21,795 nucleotides of DNA from an uncultured Lachnospiraceae bacterium (GTDB lineage Bacteria; Bacillota; Clostridia; Lachnospirales; Lachnospiraceae). How positions within the stretch are numbered: the stretch's first letter is position 1; the number at the start of each line of letters is the position of its first letter. Below the pieces are notes generated by a model. It ran no database searches. It was not told where the DNA came from and worked only from the letters and a program-made list of their open reading frames with translations. This document shows, piece after piece, positions 14,551-21,795 of the stretch. The position numbers and the translations under genes are program-made. Location of the stretch: contig CAKRYR010000027.1 in NCBI GenBank assembly GCA_934432595.1, positions 1-21,795 on the forward strand, written 5' to 3'.

Positions 14551-14571
14551 GTGTTATTCTATGGACAATTT
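14551..14571 (+). repeat. copy of the dispersed 3'-end repeat
   Basis: GTGTTATTCTATGGACAATT plus T begins 4 bases after the stop codon of the 13777 gene. It matches 18 of 21 positions of the stretch at 11783-11803 that starts 2 bases after the htpG stop. It is isolated here, without an inverted partner. Confidence 0.55.
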
Positions 14572-14585
14572 GAAGTTTTTTAATT

Positions 14586-14611
14586 AGGATAAAGATTTAT
14601 AAGTTTATCTT
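14586..14611 (+). terminator. weak hairpin before the ugd promoter
   Basis: AGGATAAA (14586-14593) can pair with TTTATCTT (14604-14611), including one G-U, over a 10-base loop. There is no T-run after it. It may end the 13777 transcript. Confidence 0.25.
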
Positions 14612-14630
14612 GAGAAAGAATTGTAAAACA

Positions 14631-14659
14631 TTGACTATTTTTTGTTTGTGGGGTATTAT
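14631..14659 (+). promoter_or_regulatory. sigma-A promoter of the ugd-rex operon
   Basis: TTGACT (14631-14636), a 17-base spacer and TATTAT (14654-14659) lie 40 bases before the ugd ATG. No Rex-type palindrome (TTGTTAA-N4-TTAACAA) was seen here, so Rex does not obviously control its own operon at this site. Confidence 0.8.
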
Positions 14660-14699
14660 GGATTAGTAAGATTATATTTACTTTAATGTGGAGGATAGT

Positions 14700-16013
14700 A
14701 TGAAGATTACAGTAGCAGGCACAGGTTATGTTGGATTAGTTGCAGGAGTATGCTTTGCAGAAGTCGGACATGATGTGACTTGTGTAGATGTTGATGAGAA
14801 GAAAATAGAAATGCTTAAGGCTGGAATCTCTCCAATATATGAAGAAGATTTAGAAAAATTAATGTATAAAAATTATAGATTAAATAGATTACATTATACG
14901 ACAGATTATAAAAGTGCCTATAAAAATCCGGATGCGATATTTATAGGTGTTGGGACGCCAGAGTTGCCAGATGGTTCAGCAAACTTAAATTATGTTGCTA
15001 GTGTTGCTAGGCAGATTGCAGAAACAATAGAACAGGATTGTTTAGTTGTGGTAAAATCTACTGTACCTGTTGGGACTAATGATAAAGTTGAACAATTTAT
15101 TAAGGATTCTCTTTTAAATGATGTTAAAATTCAGGTTGCTAGTAACCCTGAATTTTTAGCACAAGGAACGGCAGTTAGAGACACTCTTAAGGCTTCTCGT
15201 ATTATAATAGGCACTAATGAAGATGAAGCACGTGATAAGTTAATGAAGATTTATGAGCCGTTTCATTTACCTATGGTATGTGTAAGCAGAAAAAGTGCAG
15301 AGATGATAAAATATGCATCTAATGATTTTTTAGCTTTAAAAATATCATATATGAATGAGATTGCAAATCTTTGTGAGTTAGTAGGAGCTGATATACAAGA
15401 AGTGGCTAATGGTATGTCATTTGATAAGAGAATAGGTAATAGCTTTTTAAATGCAGGCATAGGCTATGGAGGAAGTTGTTTCCCAAAGGATACAAAGGCA
15501 TTAAGTTATTTAGCAAAGCAGAATGGATATGTTTTAAGAACAATAGAATCGGCAGTGAAGGTAAATAAAGATCAGAAAGTTATGTTGTATAAGAAGGCGG
15601 CAACTAGATTAATGACTTTTAATGGTCTTAAGGTAGCGGCACTTGGATTAACGTTTAAGCCAGATACTGATGATATAAGAGAAGCACCTTCTTTAGATAA
15701 TATTAGGTTGTTGTTAGAGCAAGGAGCTAAGGTTTACGCTTATGATCCAATTGGAACTGATAATTTTATTAAAGCGTTAAAATATGAAGAGAACAATTAT
15801 AGTGGGGAAATAGAGTATGTGATGGACCCGTTGATTGCATTAAATAATGCAGATATTTGTTTTATTTATACTGAGTGGGAAGAAATAAGAAATATAACGC
15901 CTAGTACATATTTGGAGTTAATGAGAACTCCACTTGTATATGATGGGAGAAATATATATGATGTAAAATTGATGCAAGATAATAACATTGAATATTATTC
16001 AATAGGAAGATAA
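14700..16013 (+). CDS. ugd: UDP-glucose 6-dehydrogenase
   Basis: This enzyme oxidises UDP-glucose to UDP-glucuronate with two NAD+, feeding acidic surface polysaccharides. It has 437 residues, normal for the family. The N-terminal Rossmann fold starts MKITVAGTGYVGLVAGVCFA (GxGYVG at 6-11). VGVGTPEL and VKSTVPVGT follow, then SNPEFLAQGTAVRD. The catalytic cysteine is Cys 260 in GIGYGGSCFPKDT. The C-terminal domain carries LGLTFKPDTDDIREAPS. I chose ATG 14700 with GGAGG (14690-14694) 5 bases upstream. An in-frame GTG at 14688 overlaps that site and is unlikely. It is first in a long same-strand run with rex 14 bases downstream. No glycosyltransferase genes are nearby, so it is not in an obvious capsule locus. 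Confidence 0.95.
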   Translation: MKITVAGTGYVGLVAGVCFAEVGHDVTCVDVDEKKIEMLKAGISPIYEEDLEKLMYKNYRLNRLHYTTDYKSAYKNPDAIFIGVGTPELPDGSANLNYVASVARQIAETIEQDCLVVVKSTVPVGTNDKVEQFIKDSLLNDVKIQVASNPEFLAQGTAVRDTLKASRIIIGTNEDEARDKLMKIYEPFHLPMVCVSRKSAEMIKYASNDFLALKISYMNEIANLCELVGADIQEVANGMSFDKRIGNSFLNAGIGYGGSCFPKDTKALSYLAKQNGYVLRTIESAVKVNKDQKVMLYKKAATRLMTFNGLKVAALGLTFKPDTDDIREAPSLDNIRLLLEQGAKVYAYDPIGTDNFIKALKYEENNYSGEIEYVMDPLIALNNADICFIYTEWEEIRNITPSTYLELMRTPLVYDGRNIYDVKLMQDNNIEYYSIGR

Positions 16014-16027
16014 ATGGAGGGATTTTG

Positions 16028-16663
16028 TTGGTAGAGAAAAATATTTCAAGGGCTGTAATAAAGAGATTACCACGATATTATAGATATTTAGGTGATTTAT
16101 TACAACAAGGGGTAGATAAAATTTCATCAAAGGATTTAAGCAAATTAATGCATGTAACAGCGTCTCAAATAAGGCAAGATTTGAATAATTTTGGTGGATT
16201 TGGACAGCAAGGTTATGGATACAATGTAGAGTATTTATTTAATGAAATAGGTAAAATTCTAGACTTGCATGAGAAGCATAATGTTATTGTTATTGGAGCA
16301 GGTAATTTAGGAAGAGCAATTGCTAATTATACTGACTTTGAAAAAAGAGGATTTGTAATTAGTGGTATTTTTGATACTAATCCTGAATTGATAGGGAAGA
16401 AGGTTAATGGATTAGAGATTATGGACTTTAATGATATAGATAAATTTCTAAAAGAAAATGATAATATTCAAATTGCGACAATTACTGTACCTTGTGATAA
16501 AGCAGTAGAAGTTGCATGTAAGTTAGTTGCTTTAGGTATAGAAGCTATATGGAACTTTGCACCTATAGATTTGCATTTATCTAACAATGTTATAGTGGAA
16601 AATGTCCATTTAACTGCTAGTTTAATGCAATTATCATATAAACTTAGTGAGAAAAATAAATAG
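16028..16663 (+). CDS. rex: Rex, redox-sensing transcriptional repressor
   Basis: Rex binds DNA when NAD+ is abundant and lets go when NADH rises, controlling fermentation genes in Gram-positive bacteria. The protein has 211 residues. The N-terminal winged helix contains ISRAVIKRLPRYYRYLGDLL and the recognition region MHVTASQIRQDLNNFGGFGQ. The Rossmann domain carries GAGNLGRA (90-97), FDTNPELIGKKVNGLEI and a TVPCDKA segment. There is no ATG near the conserved N-terminus. TTG 16028 has GGAGG (16016-16020) 7 bases upstream; the adjacent in-frame TTG at 16025 is a less well spaced alternative. It sits 14 bases after ugd and 15 before acpS, so it is co-transcribed with them. Confidence 0.95.
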   Translation: MVEKNISRAVIKRLPRYYRYLGDLLQQGVDKISSKDLSKLMHVTASQIRQDLNNFGGFGQQGYGYNVEYLFNEIGKILDLHEKHNVIVIGAGNLGRAIANYTDFEKRGFVISGIFDTNPELIGKKVNGLEIMDFNDIDKFLKENDNIQIATITVPCDKAVEVACKLVALGIEAIWNFAPIDLHLSNNVIVENVHLTASLMQLSYKLSEKNK

Positions 16664-16678
16664 AAAAGAGAAAGATTA

Positions 16679-17047
16679 ATGATAGTTGGAATAGGAACAG
16701 ATATTATTGAGACAGATAGAGTATTAAAAGCTAGTGAAAATAGTAGTTTTTTGAGTAAATATTTCACAGAAGAGGAAATAATATTATTTAAAAAAAAGAA
16801 GAAAAGCGTTGCCGGAAATTTTGCAGTTAAAGAATCAGTTGCAAAAATGTTGGGAACAGGGGTTAGTGGCTTCTCATTAAAAGATATTGAAGTACTTAGA
16901 GATGAAAAAGGCAAACCGTATGTTAATTTATATAATAAAGCAAGCAATATGGCAAAAGAACAGGAAATTGACGTAGTTCATGTATCTATGTCTGATAATG
17001 ATTCATGTGCGATAGCTTATGTTGTAGGTGAGAAAAGAGATAAATAG
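16679..17047 (+). CDS. acpS: holo-[acyl-carrier-protein] synthase
   Basis: AcpS transfers 4'-phosphopantetheine from CoA to the serine of acyl carrier protein, activating it for fatty acid synthesis. The protein is 122 residues, the usual AcpS length. GIGTDIIE holds the Mg-binding Asp 8. AGNFAVKESVAK (45-56) holds the second metal ligand, Glu 52, and matches the family's AGRFAAKEA motif. HVSMSDNDSCAIAYVV matches the conserved C-terminal HVSLSHD region. Only a weak AGAAAG precedes the ATG, so translation may be coupled to rex 15 bases upstream. It is followed by NAD(P)HX repair, alr and mazF, the order seen in Bacillus and relatives. Confidence 0.95.
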   Translation: MIVGIGTDIIETDRVLKASENSSFLSKYFTEEEIILFKKKKKSVAGNFAVKESVAKMLGTGVSGFSLKDIEVLRDEKGKPYVNLYNKASNMAKEQEIDVVHVSMSDNDSCAIAYVVGEKRDK

Positions 17048-17106
17048 TAAGAATTGAATTATATATATTATAAAAATGAAATGATGCGTCTGATTGGAGG
17101 CTTAGT

Positions 17107-18609
17107 ATGAATAAATATGTTGGTGCAGCAACGATGAAAATGATAGATGCAAAAACAATTAATGAAGTAGGAATACCATCAATGGTACTTATGGAAAGAG
17201 CTGCATTAAGTATTGTAAAAAATATAACAGAAAGAGAAAAGATTAATTCGAGAATAATTATTATTGCAGGTGTTGGCAATAATGGTGGAGATGGAATATG
17301 CGTAGCAAGGATTCTACATGAACAAGGCTATAAAGTTGCGGTATATGTTATTGGCAATGAGGATAAATGCTCTGTTGAAACGAGACAACAGATTAATATA
17401 GCAAGAAATAGTGGAGTAAGTTTTATTAACCAAATAGATTTTGACGAATATGATATAGTAGTTGATAGTATTTTTGGCATTGGTATATGTCGCGATATTA
17501 AAGATAGTTATTATGATATAATAGATAGAATTAATAAATCAGATAAAGTAGTGTATTCAGTTGATATTCCGTCTGGTATTAATACTGACACAGGGTGTGT
17601 TCAAGGCATTGCTGTTAAGGCAGACTATACAATTACTTTTGGAGTTAATAAAAAAGGTCTTATTTTGCATCCAGGACGAATATATGCAGGTGAAGTAATT
17701 GTTGAAGATATAGGTTTCCCAAATCATGTTACAAGAGAGTTATGTGAGAAAGATGCATTTAGTTCTTATTTAAAAAATGATTATAAAGATTATTTACCAA
17801 AACGTAAACAAAATAGTAATAAAGGGAATTATGGACGAGTTTTAGTTATTGCAGGAAGCAAGAATATGGCAGGAGCATGTTATTTCTCTGCAAAGGCTGC
17901 ATATAGAATGGGAGCTGGTTTGGTTCAAATATTTACTTGTGAGGACAATAGAGTCATTTTACAAGAACTTATTCCAGAAGCAATTATGACAACTTATGAA
18001 AAAAGTAATTGGGATGAAAAGCTTAATAAAGCACTAGAGTGGAGTACATGTGTTGTTGCTGGACCAGGGCTTAGTACAGATGATTTATCTAAAGAAATAG
18101 TAAAATATATCTTAGATAATTGTCAAAAACCTATGGTTTTAGATGCAGATGCTTTGAATATTTTAGCAAATTTAGAAGAAAAATATATAAGCGGTTTAGA
18201 AAACGTAATTTTAACACCACATTTAAAGGAAATGTCAAGATTAGTTAAATGCGATGTTAACGAAATAAAACAAAATATGTATAATCCTAGAGAATTAGTC
18301 TCAAGAATAAAGGGATTTTTAGACAAAGATAATAATGTTATTGTTCTTAAAGATGCTACTTCAGTTGTACTAGATAATAAAGATATATATGTGAATACAA
18401 GTGGTAATAATGGATTGGCAACAGGTGGTTCAGGAGATGTTTTATCAGGAATTATTGCTGGCTTACTAGCTCAGGGACTAAATAATATAGAGGCTGCATC
18501 TTTAGGGGCTTATATACATGGAATTGCTGCAGAAAATTATGTAGATAGAGCAAATTGTTATTCATTAAATGCGTCTGATTTACTAGAGGAGTTACAGTAT
18601 ATTTTGTAA
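17107..18609 (+). CDS. nnr: bifunctional NAD(P)H-hydrate epimerase / ADP-dependent NAD(P)H-hydrate dehydratase
   Basis: This enzyme repairs damaged, hydrated NAD(P)H: the N-terminal half epimerises the R form to S, and the C-terminal half dehydrates S with ADP. The fusion has 500 residues. The N domain (about 1-215, YjeF_N) shows MVLMERAA, GVGNNGGDG (55-63), VDSIFGIG and VDIPSGINTDTG. The C domain (about 225-500, carbohydrate-kinase-like) shows KGNYGRVLVIAGS, MGAGLVQIFT, GPGLSTDD, LDADALNILA, LTPHLKEMSRL and the nucleotide-binding GGSGDVLSGI (440-449). TTGGAGG precedes the ATG. Both active halves look complete. It lies 59 bases after acpS and 89 before alr on the same strand. Confidence 0.95.
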   Translation: MNKYVGAATMKMIDAKTINEVGIPSMVLMERAALSIVKNITEREKINSRIIIIAGVGNNGGDGICVARILHEQGYKVAVYVIGNEDKCSVETRQQINIARNSGVSFINQIDFDEYDIVVDSIFGIGICRDIKDSYYDIIDRINKSDKVVYSVDIPSGINTDTGCVQGIAVKADYTITFGVNKKGLILHPGRIYAGEVIVEDIGFPNHVTRELCEKDAFSSYLKNDYKDYLPKRKQNSNKGNYGRVLVIAGSKNMAGACYFSAKAAYRMGAGLVQIFTCEDNRVILQELIPEAIMTTYEKSNWDEKLNKALEWSTCVVAGPGLSTDDLSKEIVKYILDNCQKPMVLDADALNILANLEEKYISGLENVILTPHLKEMSRLVKCDVNEIKQNMYNPRELVSRIKGFLDKDNNVIVLKDATSVVLDNKDIYVNTSGNNGLATGGSGDVLSGIIAGLLAQGLNNIEAASLGAYIHGIAAENYVDRANCYSLNASDLLEELQYIL

Positions 18610-18698
18610 ATTGATAATGGTTAACGAATTAAAGATTTATGAAAAAATAAAGATGGAGTACTAGTGAAAATAAAAGGTACTTTGAATGGAGGATTACA

Positions 18699-19889
18699 AT
18701 GAAGAAATATTATAGAGTACAGGCTAATATAGATTTAGATGCTATATATTTTAATATAAAAAATGTTAGAGATAGGATTAATAAAGACACAAAAATAATG
18801 GCAATACTTAAAGCTGATGGTTATGGCCATGGTGCTGTAGCAGTAGCTAAGGTTATTGATGAATTAGTTGATGCTTACGGAGTGGCTATTGTTGAAGAAG
18901 CAATAGAATTACGTAAATCAGGCATTGATAAACCAATATTGATTCTAGGTGTTACTAATCCAGAACAGTATAGTTTATTGGTGGAGTATGATGTTACTCA
19001 AACTGTATTTTCATATGAATCTGCTAAAATGCTAGATGAGGAAAGTAAGAAACAAGGTAAAAAGGCCAGTATTCATATTAAAATTGATACAGGTATGGGA
19101 AGAATTGGCTTTAAGTCTGATGAGCAAAGTATGGTTGAAATAATGAATATTAGTAAGCTTGAAAATATATCAATAGATGGAATATTTACGCATTTTGCTA
19201 ATGCAGATGAACAGAATAAGTTTAGAGTTAATCAACAATTTGATAAGTTTATGAGTTTCGTAAATAGGTTAGAGAGTATGGGAGTAAATATTCCGATAAA
19301 GCATGCTTCTAATTCAGCGGCTATTATTGATATGCCGCAGGCAAATCTTGATATGGTTAGAAGCGGAATAGCAACTTATGGTTTATATCCTTCAGAGGAA
19401 GTTAATAAAAATAATATGGATTTAAAACCTGCAATGACTATGACATCAAATATTACTTATGTTAAGGAACTTCCACCAGGAATGGGAATAAGCTATAATA
19501 GTACCTATATTACTACTAAAAATACAAAAGTTGCAACAATACCTGTTGGTTATGCTGATGGTTATCCTAGGAGCTTATCTTCTAAAGGAAGGGTTATAAT
19601 TAATGGTCAATCTGTACCTATTATAGGTAGAATATGTATGGATCAATTTATGGTTGATGTATCTGATGTGGCTGATGTTAAAGTTGGAGATAAGGTTACG
19701 TTATTTGGTAGAGATGGTGAAGAAAACATTTCTATAGAGGAAATTGCAGCATGTGCAGGTTCATTTAATTATGAATTTATATGTGACATAGGAAAAAGAG
19801 TACCTAGAGTTTATTATAAAGAGGGTAAACAGGTTGGAACTTTTGACTATTATGAGTGTACAGATTATGCTCTTTGCTTGAAATTATAA
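18699..19889 (+). CDS. alr: alanine racemase
   Basis: This pyridoxal-phosphate enzyme interconverts L- and D-alanine for peptidoglycan precursors, in the cytoplasm. It has 396 residues. Lys 38 in AILKADGYGHGA forms the PLP Schiff base, and Tyr 266 in GISYNSTY is the second catalytic base. KIDTGMGRIGF, HASNSAA, RSGIATYGLYP, PVGYADGYPR and IGRICMDQFMVDV are all canonical. AATGGAGG lies just before the ATG. It is followed at about 100 bases by mazF, as in Bacillus subtilis, where alr precedes ndoAI-ndoA. Here no antitoxin gene lies in between. Confidence 0.96.
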   Translation: MKKYYRVQANIDLDAIYFNIKNVRDRINKDTKIMAILKADGYGHGAVAVAKVIDELVDAYGVAIVEEAIELRKSGIDKPILILGVTNPEQYSLLVEYDVTQTVFSYESAKMLDEESKKQGKKASIHIKIDTGMGRIGFKSDEQSMVEIMNISKLENISIDGIFTHFANADEQNKFRVNQQFDKFMSFVNRLESMGVNIPIKHASNSAAIIDMPQANLDMVRSGIATYGLYPSEEVNKNNMDLKPAMTMTSNITYVKELPPGMGISYNSTYITTKNTKVATIPVGYADGYPRSLSSKGRVIINGQSVPIIGRICMDQFMVDVSDVADVKVGDKVTLFGRDGEENISIEEIAACAGSFNYEFICDIGKRVPRVYYKEGKQVGTFDYYECTDYALCLKL

Positions 19890-19988
19890 GAAAAAATTAA
19901 GAATATACCGGTCAAAAATGGTAATACTATAGTTATAAATAATATTTATTTAAAGTACCCTAAATAATAAATATGGAGAGTGAATATA

Positions 19989-20336
19989 GTGATTATAAAA
20001 CGTGGAGATATATTTTACGCAGATTTGAGACCGGTAGTAGGTTCTGAACAAGGTGGAATTAGACCAGTATTGGTTGTACAAAATGATGTTGGAAATAAGC
20101 ATAGTCCTACAGTTATATGTGTTGCTATTACATCAAAAATGAATAAGGCAAAATTACCAACACATGTTGAACTTAGTGCAGCAGAATATGGTGTCATTAT
20201 AGATTCTGTTATTTTATTAGAACAAATAAGGACTATTGATAAATCAAGATTAAAAGAAAAAGTATGTCATCTAGATAAAAAAATATTAAAAAGAATAGAT
20301 AAGGCCTTGGAAATTAGTTTGGCTTTAGATACATAA
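19989..20336 (+). CDS. MazF/EndoA-type mRNA interferase (PemK family)
   Basis: This encodes 115 residues of a PemK/MazF ribonuclease that cuts mRNA at short sites. IKRGDIFYADLRPVVGSEQG begins the fold. The catalytic Arg 25 (GGIRPVLVVQND) and Thr 48 (AITSKMNKAKLPTHVE) fall at the same numbers as I recall for B. subtilis EndoA. That supports GTG 19989 as the start, with GGAG (19975-19978) 10 bases upstream. An in-frame GTG at 19980 overlaps the ribosome binding site. In B. subtilis an antitoxin gene (ndoAI) lies just upstream, but the 99 bases between alr and this start hold no ORF able to encode one. It is 20 bases before the CorC-like gene, so those two are probably co-transcribed. Confidence 0.92.
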   Translation: MIIKRGDIFYADLRPVVGSEQGGIRPVLVVQNDVGNKHSPTVICVAITSKMNKAKLPTHVELSAAEYGVIIDSVILLEQIRTIDKSRLKEKVCHLDKKILKRIDKALEISLALDT

Positions 20337-20356
20337 TTGAAAGGAATGATAAATTT

Positions 20357-21664
20357 ATGGATGATACGTACCCGTTAATTGGAATTACTTTAATTATTAT
20401 ATTGCTGATTATTAAGGCAGTAATTTCTCATGCAAAATCTGCAATTAATAATATTAATGAGGTGAATTTTAGGAAGGCTGCAGAAGATGGCGACAAAAGG
20501 GCAACTTTGTTGGTTGAATTGCTAGAAAAACCAGCAAGTTACATATTTGCTATAGATATTATTATTACTACAATAAGTGTTCTTATTGGATATATTTATT
20601 ACTGCATGATATTTAAGGCATTTAATAAATTATTACTTAGCTGGAATATTAATAATGTATTTGCAAGAAATTGTATACATATTTTTGCTGTATTTTTATT
20701 AGTTATTATAGTAGCATTAGTTGGAAGTTTAATTCCTAAGAAAATTGGGTTATATCGTTCTGATGATAAGGCATATAAAACAATTATGTTTATGATGTTT
20801 ATTATGAAGGCTTTAAGACCTATAACTGCAACGTTACAGACTATAATCAATGGATTTATACATTTGATTGGTCTTAATCCAGATGAATTGGTTGAAAATG
20901 TAACTGAAGAAGAAATAATTTCAATGGTAAATGAAGGTCATGAACAAGGTGTGCTTGAAGAAAATGAAGTGAAGATGATATCTAAGATAATAGAGTTTGA
21001 TGAGAAAGAAGTTAAAGATGTAATGACTCATCGAAATAGTATAATTGCTGTAGATTGTTCAATGGAGTTATCAAAAGCATATGAGTTTATGCTTTCTCAG
21101 AATATCTCAAGGTTCCCATTGTATGAGGAAGAGATTGATAATGTTGTAGGTATACTACATTTTAAAGATGTTGCTAGAGCAATTATATCTGAAAAAGATA
21201 AGGATAAGTCTTTGCTTGAAATATCTCGTAAACCATATTTTGTGCCTGATAGCCAAAGCATAGATAGTTTATTAAATGATATGCAAGCTAATAAGATACA
21301 TATGGCAATTGCCGTTGACGAGTATGGACAAACTTCTGGCTTGGTTGCATTTGAAGATATTCTTGAGGAAATTGTAGGTAATATTTTAGATGAGTATGAT
21401 GAAGAGGAAAGAAATATAGTTAAACAAGCTAGTGGTAATTTTATTATAAAAGGTTTAACACCCCTTGAGGAGTTAAATGAAGTTCTTACTATTGATATAG
21501 AAGATGATACATATGAAACGGTAAATGGATTTCTTATTTCACAACTCCAGAGAATACCTAATGATGGTGAGAAATGTAACGTTAGCTATGAAGGCTATGT
21601 TTTTGAAATATTAGACGTACGCAATAAAATTATTAACTTTGTACGTGTCCGTAAAATTAAGTAA
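20357..21664 (+). CDS. CNNM/CorC-type membrane protein with CBS domains (HlyC/CorC family)
   Basis: This encodes 435 residues. The N-terminal DUF21/CNNM domain has about four membrane segments (4-23, 52-78, 96-120, 133-155), including a SLIPKKIGLYRS stretch after TM3 like the family's PK motif. Next are EEIISMVNEGHEQGVLEENE and a CBS pair (about 215-340: VMTHRNSIIAVD, NISRFPLYEEEIDNVVGILH, HMAIAVDEYGQTSGLVAFED). A C-terminal CorC_HlyC domain (about 355-435) ends the protein. Members are linked to Mg2+ or other divalent cation export; hemolysin names are historical. AAGGA lies 11 bases before the ATG, and a 10-codon out-of-frame ATG sits between. It is the last gene of the run. A repeat array of the window's 3'-end family follows the stop. 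Confidence 0.92.
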   Translation: MDDTYPLIGITLIIILLIIKAVISHAKSAINNINEVNFRKAAEDGDKRATLLVELLEKPASYIFAIDIIITTISVLIGYIYYCMIFKAFNKLLLSWNINNVFARNCIHIFAVFLLVIIVALVGSLIPKKIGLYRSDDKAYKTIMFMMFIMKALRPITATLQTIINGFIHLIGLNPDELVENVTEEEIISMVNEGHEQGVLEENEVKMISKIIEFDEKEVKDVMTHRNSIIAVDCSMELSKAYEFMLSQNISRFPLYEEEIDNVVGILHFKDVARAIISEKDKDKSLLEISRKPYFVPDSQSIDSLLNDMQANKIHMAIAVDEYGQTSGLVAFEDILEEIVGNILDEYDEEERNIVKQASGNFIIKGLTPLEELNEVLTIDIEDDTYETVNGFLISQLQRIPNDGEKCNVSYEGYVFEILDVRNKIINFVRVRKIK

Positions 21665-21674
21665 ATATAAATTT

Positions 21675-21753
21675 GTAGGCTTAGGGTTTTTCTGTTCTAG
21701 GGACGATTTTGAATAAGGATTTTCTATTTAGGGTGATTTTAGAGTGACGGTAT
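21675..21753 (+). repeat. degenerate tandem array of the 3'-end repeat
   Basis: TTCTAGGGACGATTTTG (21695-21711) is identical over 15 bases to the minus-strand sequence ending the array near 1281-1298. It is followed by diverged units GAATAAGGATTTT, CTATTTAGGGTGATTTT and AGAGTGACGGTAT. It begins about 30 bases after the CorC-like stop codon. No gene is seen from 21665 to the window end. Confidence 0.65.
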
Positions 21754-21795
21754 AAAAATTTTATATAGTTATTCAATTTTAGTGGACGCTTTCGC

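Noticed and set aside
14548..14699. Rex operator before ugd
   Set aside because: No TTGTTAA-N4-TTAACAA type palindrome is present in this region.
16468..16947. 159-codon reverse ORF across rex and acpS
   Set aside because: It lies fully opposite two well-conserved genes and has no plausible start signal or known motif.
18610..18698. Short frame between nnr and alr starting GTG and ending TGA over the alr start
   Set aside because: Twelve codons without a ribosome binding site; it overlaps the GGAGG used by alr.

Overview
The window looks like a stretch of chromosome from a low-GC, Gram-positive anaerobe of the Clostridia, most likely a Lachnospiraceae-type bacterium. The reasons are very AT-rich DNA, strong GGAGG-type ribosome binding sites, sigma-A-like promoters, a CIRCE heat-shock operator, a Rex redox repressor, and the Firmicute gene order acpS - NAD(P)H-hydrate repair - alr - mazF. 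The genus is an inference; no rRNA or other marker gene is present.

Layout. Bases 1-1344 are an accessory-looking patch: a gene tail cut by the window edge, a short GC-richer segment, one small unknown protein gene (383-718), gene debris, a 154-bp imperfect palindrome and a 15-bp tandem array. Next is an ABC-F ATPase on the minus strand (1345-2973). Two coupled, paralogous membrane methyl-accepting chemotaxis-type proteins follow (3239-6582). Then comes a glycogen-debranching-enzyme homologue (6712-8709) whose catalytic residues are largely replaced, so it is probably a pseudoenzyme. A small Cys-rich protein (minus) and a DUF5721-like protein precede htpG, which carries a perfect CIRCE upstream of its promoter and an acidic linker of about 50 residues. 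Convergent to htpG is a membrane-anchored VWA (YfbK-like) protein; divergent from that is an unknown single-pass acidic protein.

From 14700 to 21664 there is a long same-strand run: ugd (UDP-glucose 6-dehydrogenase), rex, acpS, bifunctional nnrE/nnrD, alr, an apparently antitoxin-less mazF/endoA, and a CNNM/CorC-type membrane CBS protein. A good promoter lies before ugd. Gaps are short (15 bp at ugd-rex and rex-acpS, 20 bp at mazF-corC), so much of it is probably one operon of redox control, cofactor repair, lipid-carrier activation and cell-wall precursor supply.

The most interesting signals are: (1) the GH13 debranching homologue with region I rewritten and both the nucleophile and the transition-state Asp replaced by Asn; (2) a previously unnamed short repeat (core TTCTAGGGACGATTT and variants) lying just after the stop codons of at least five separate genes, alone, as a perfect inverted pair between convergent genes, or expanded as tandem arrays; (3) CIRCE control and a eukaryote-like charged linker in HtpG; (4) the 154-bp MITE-like palindrome.
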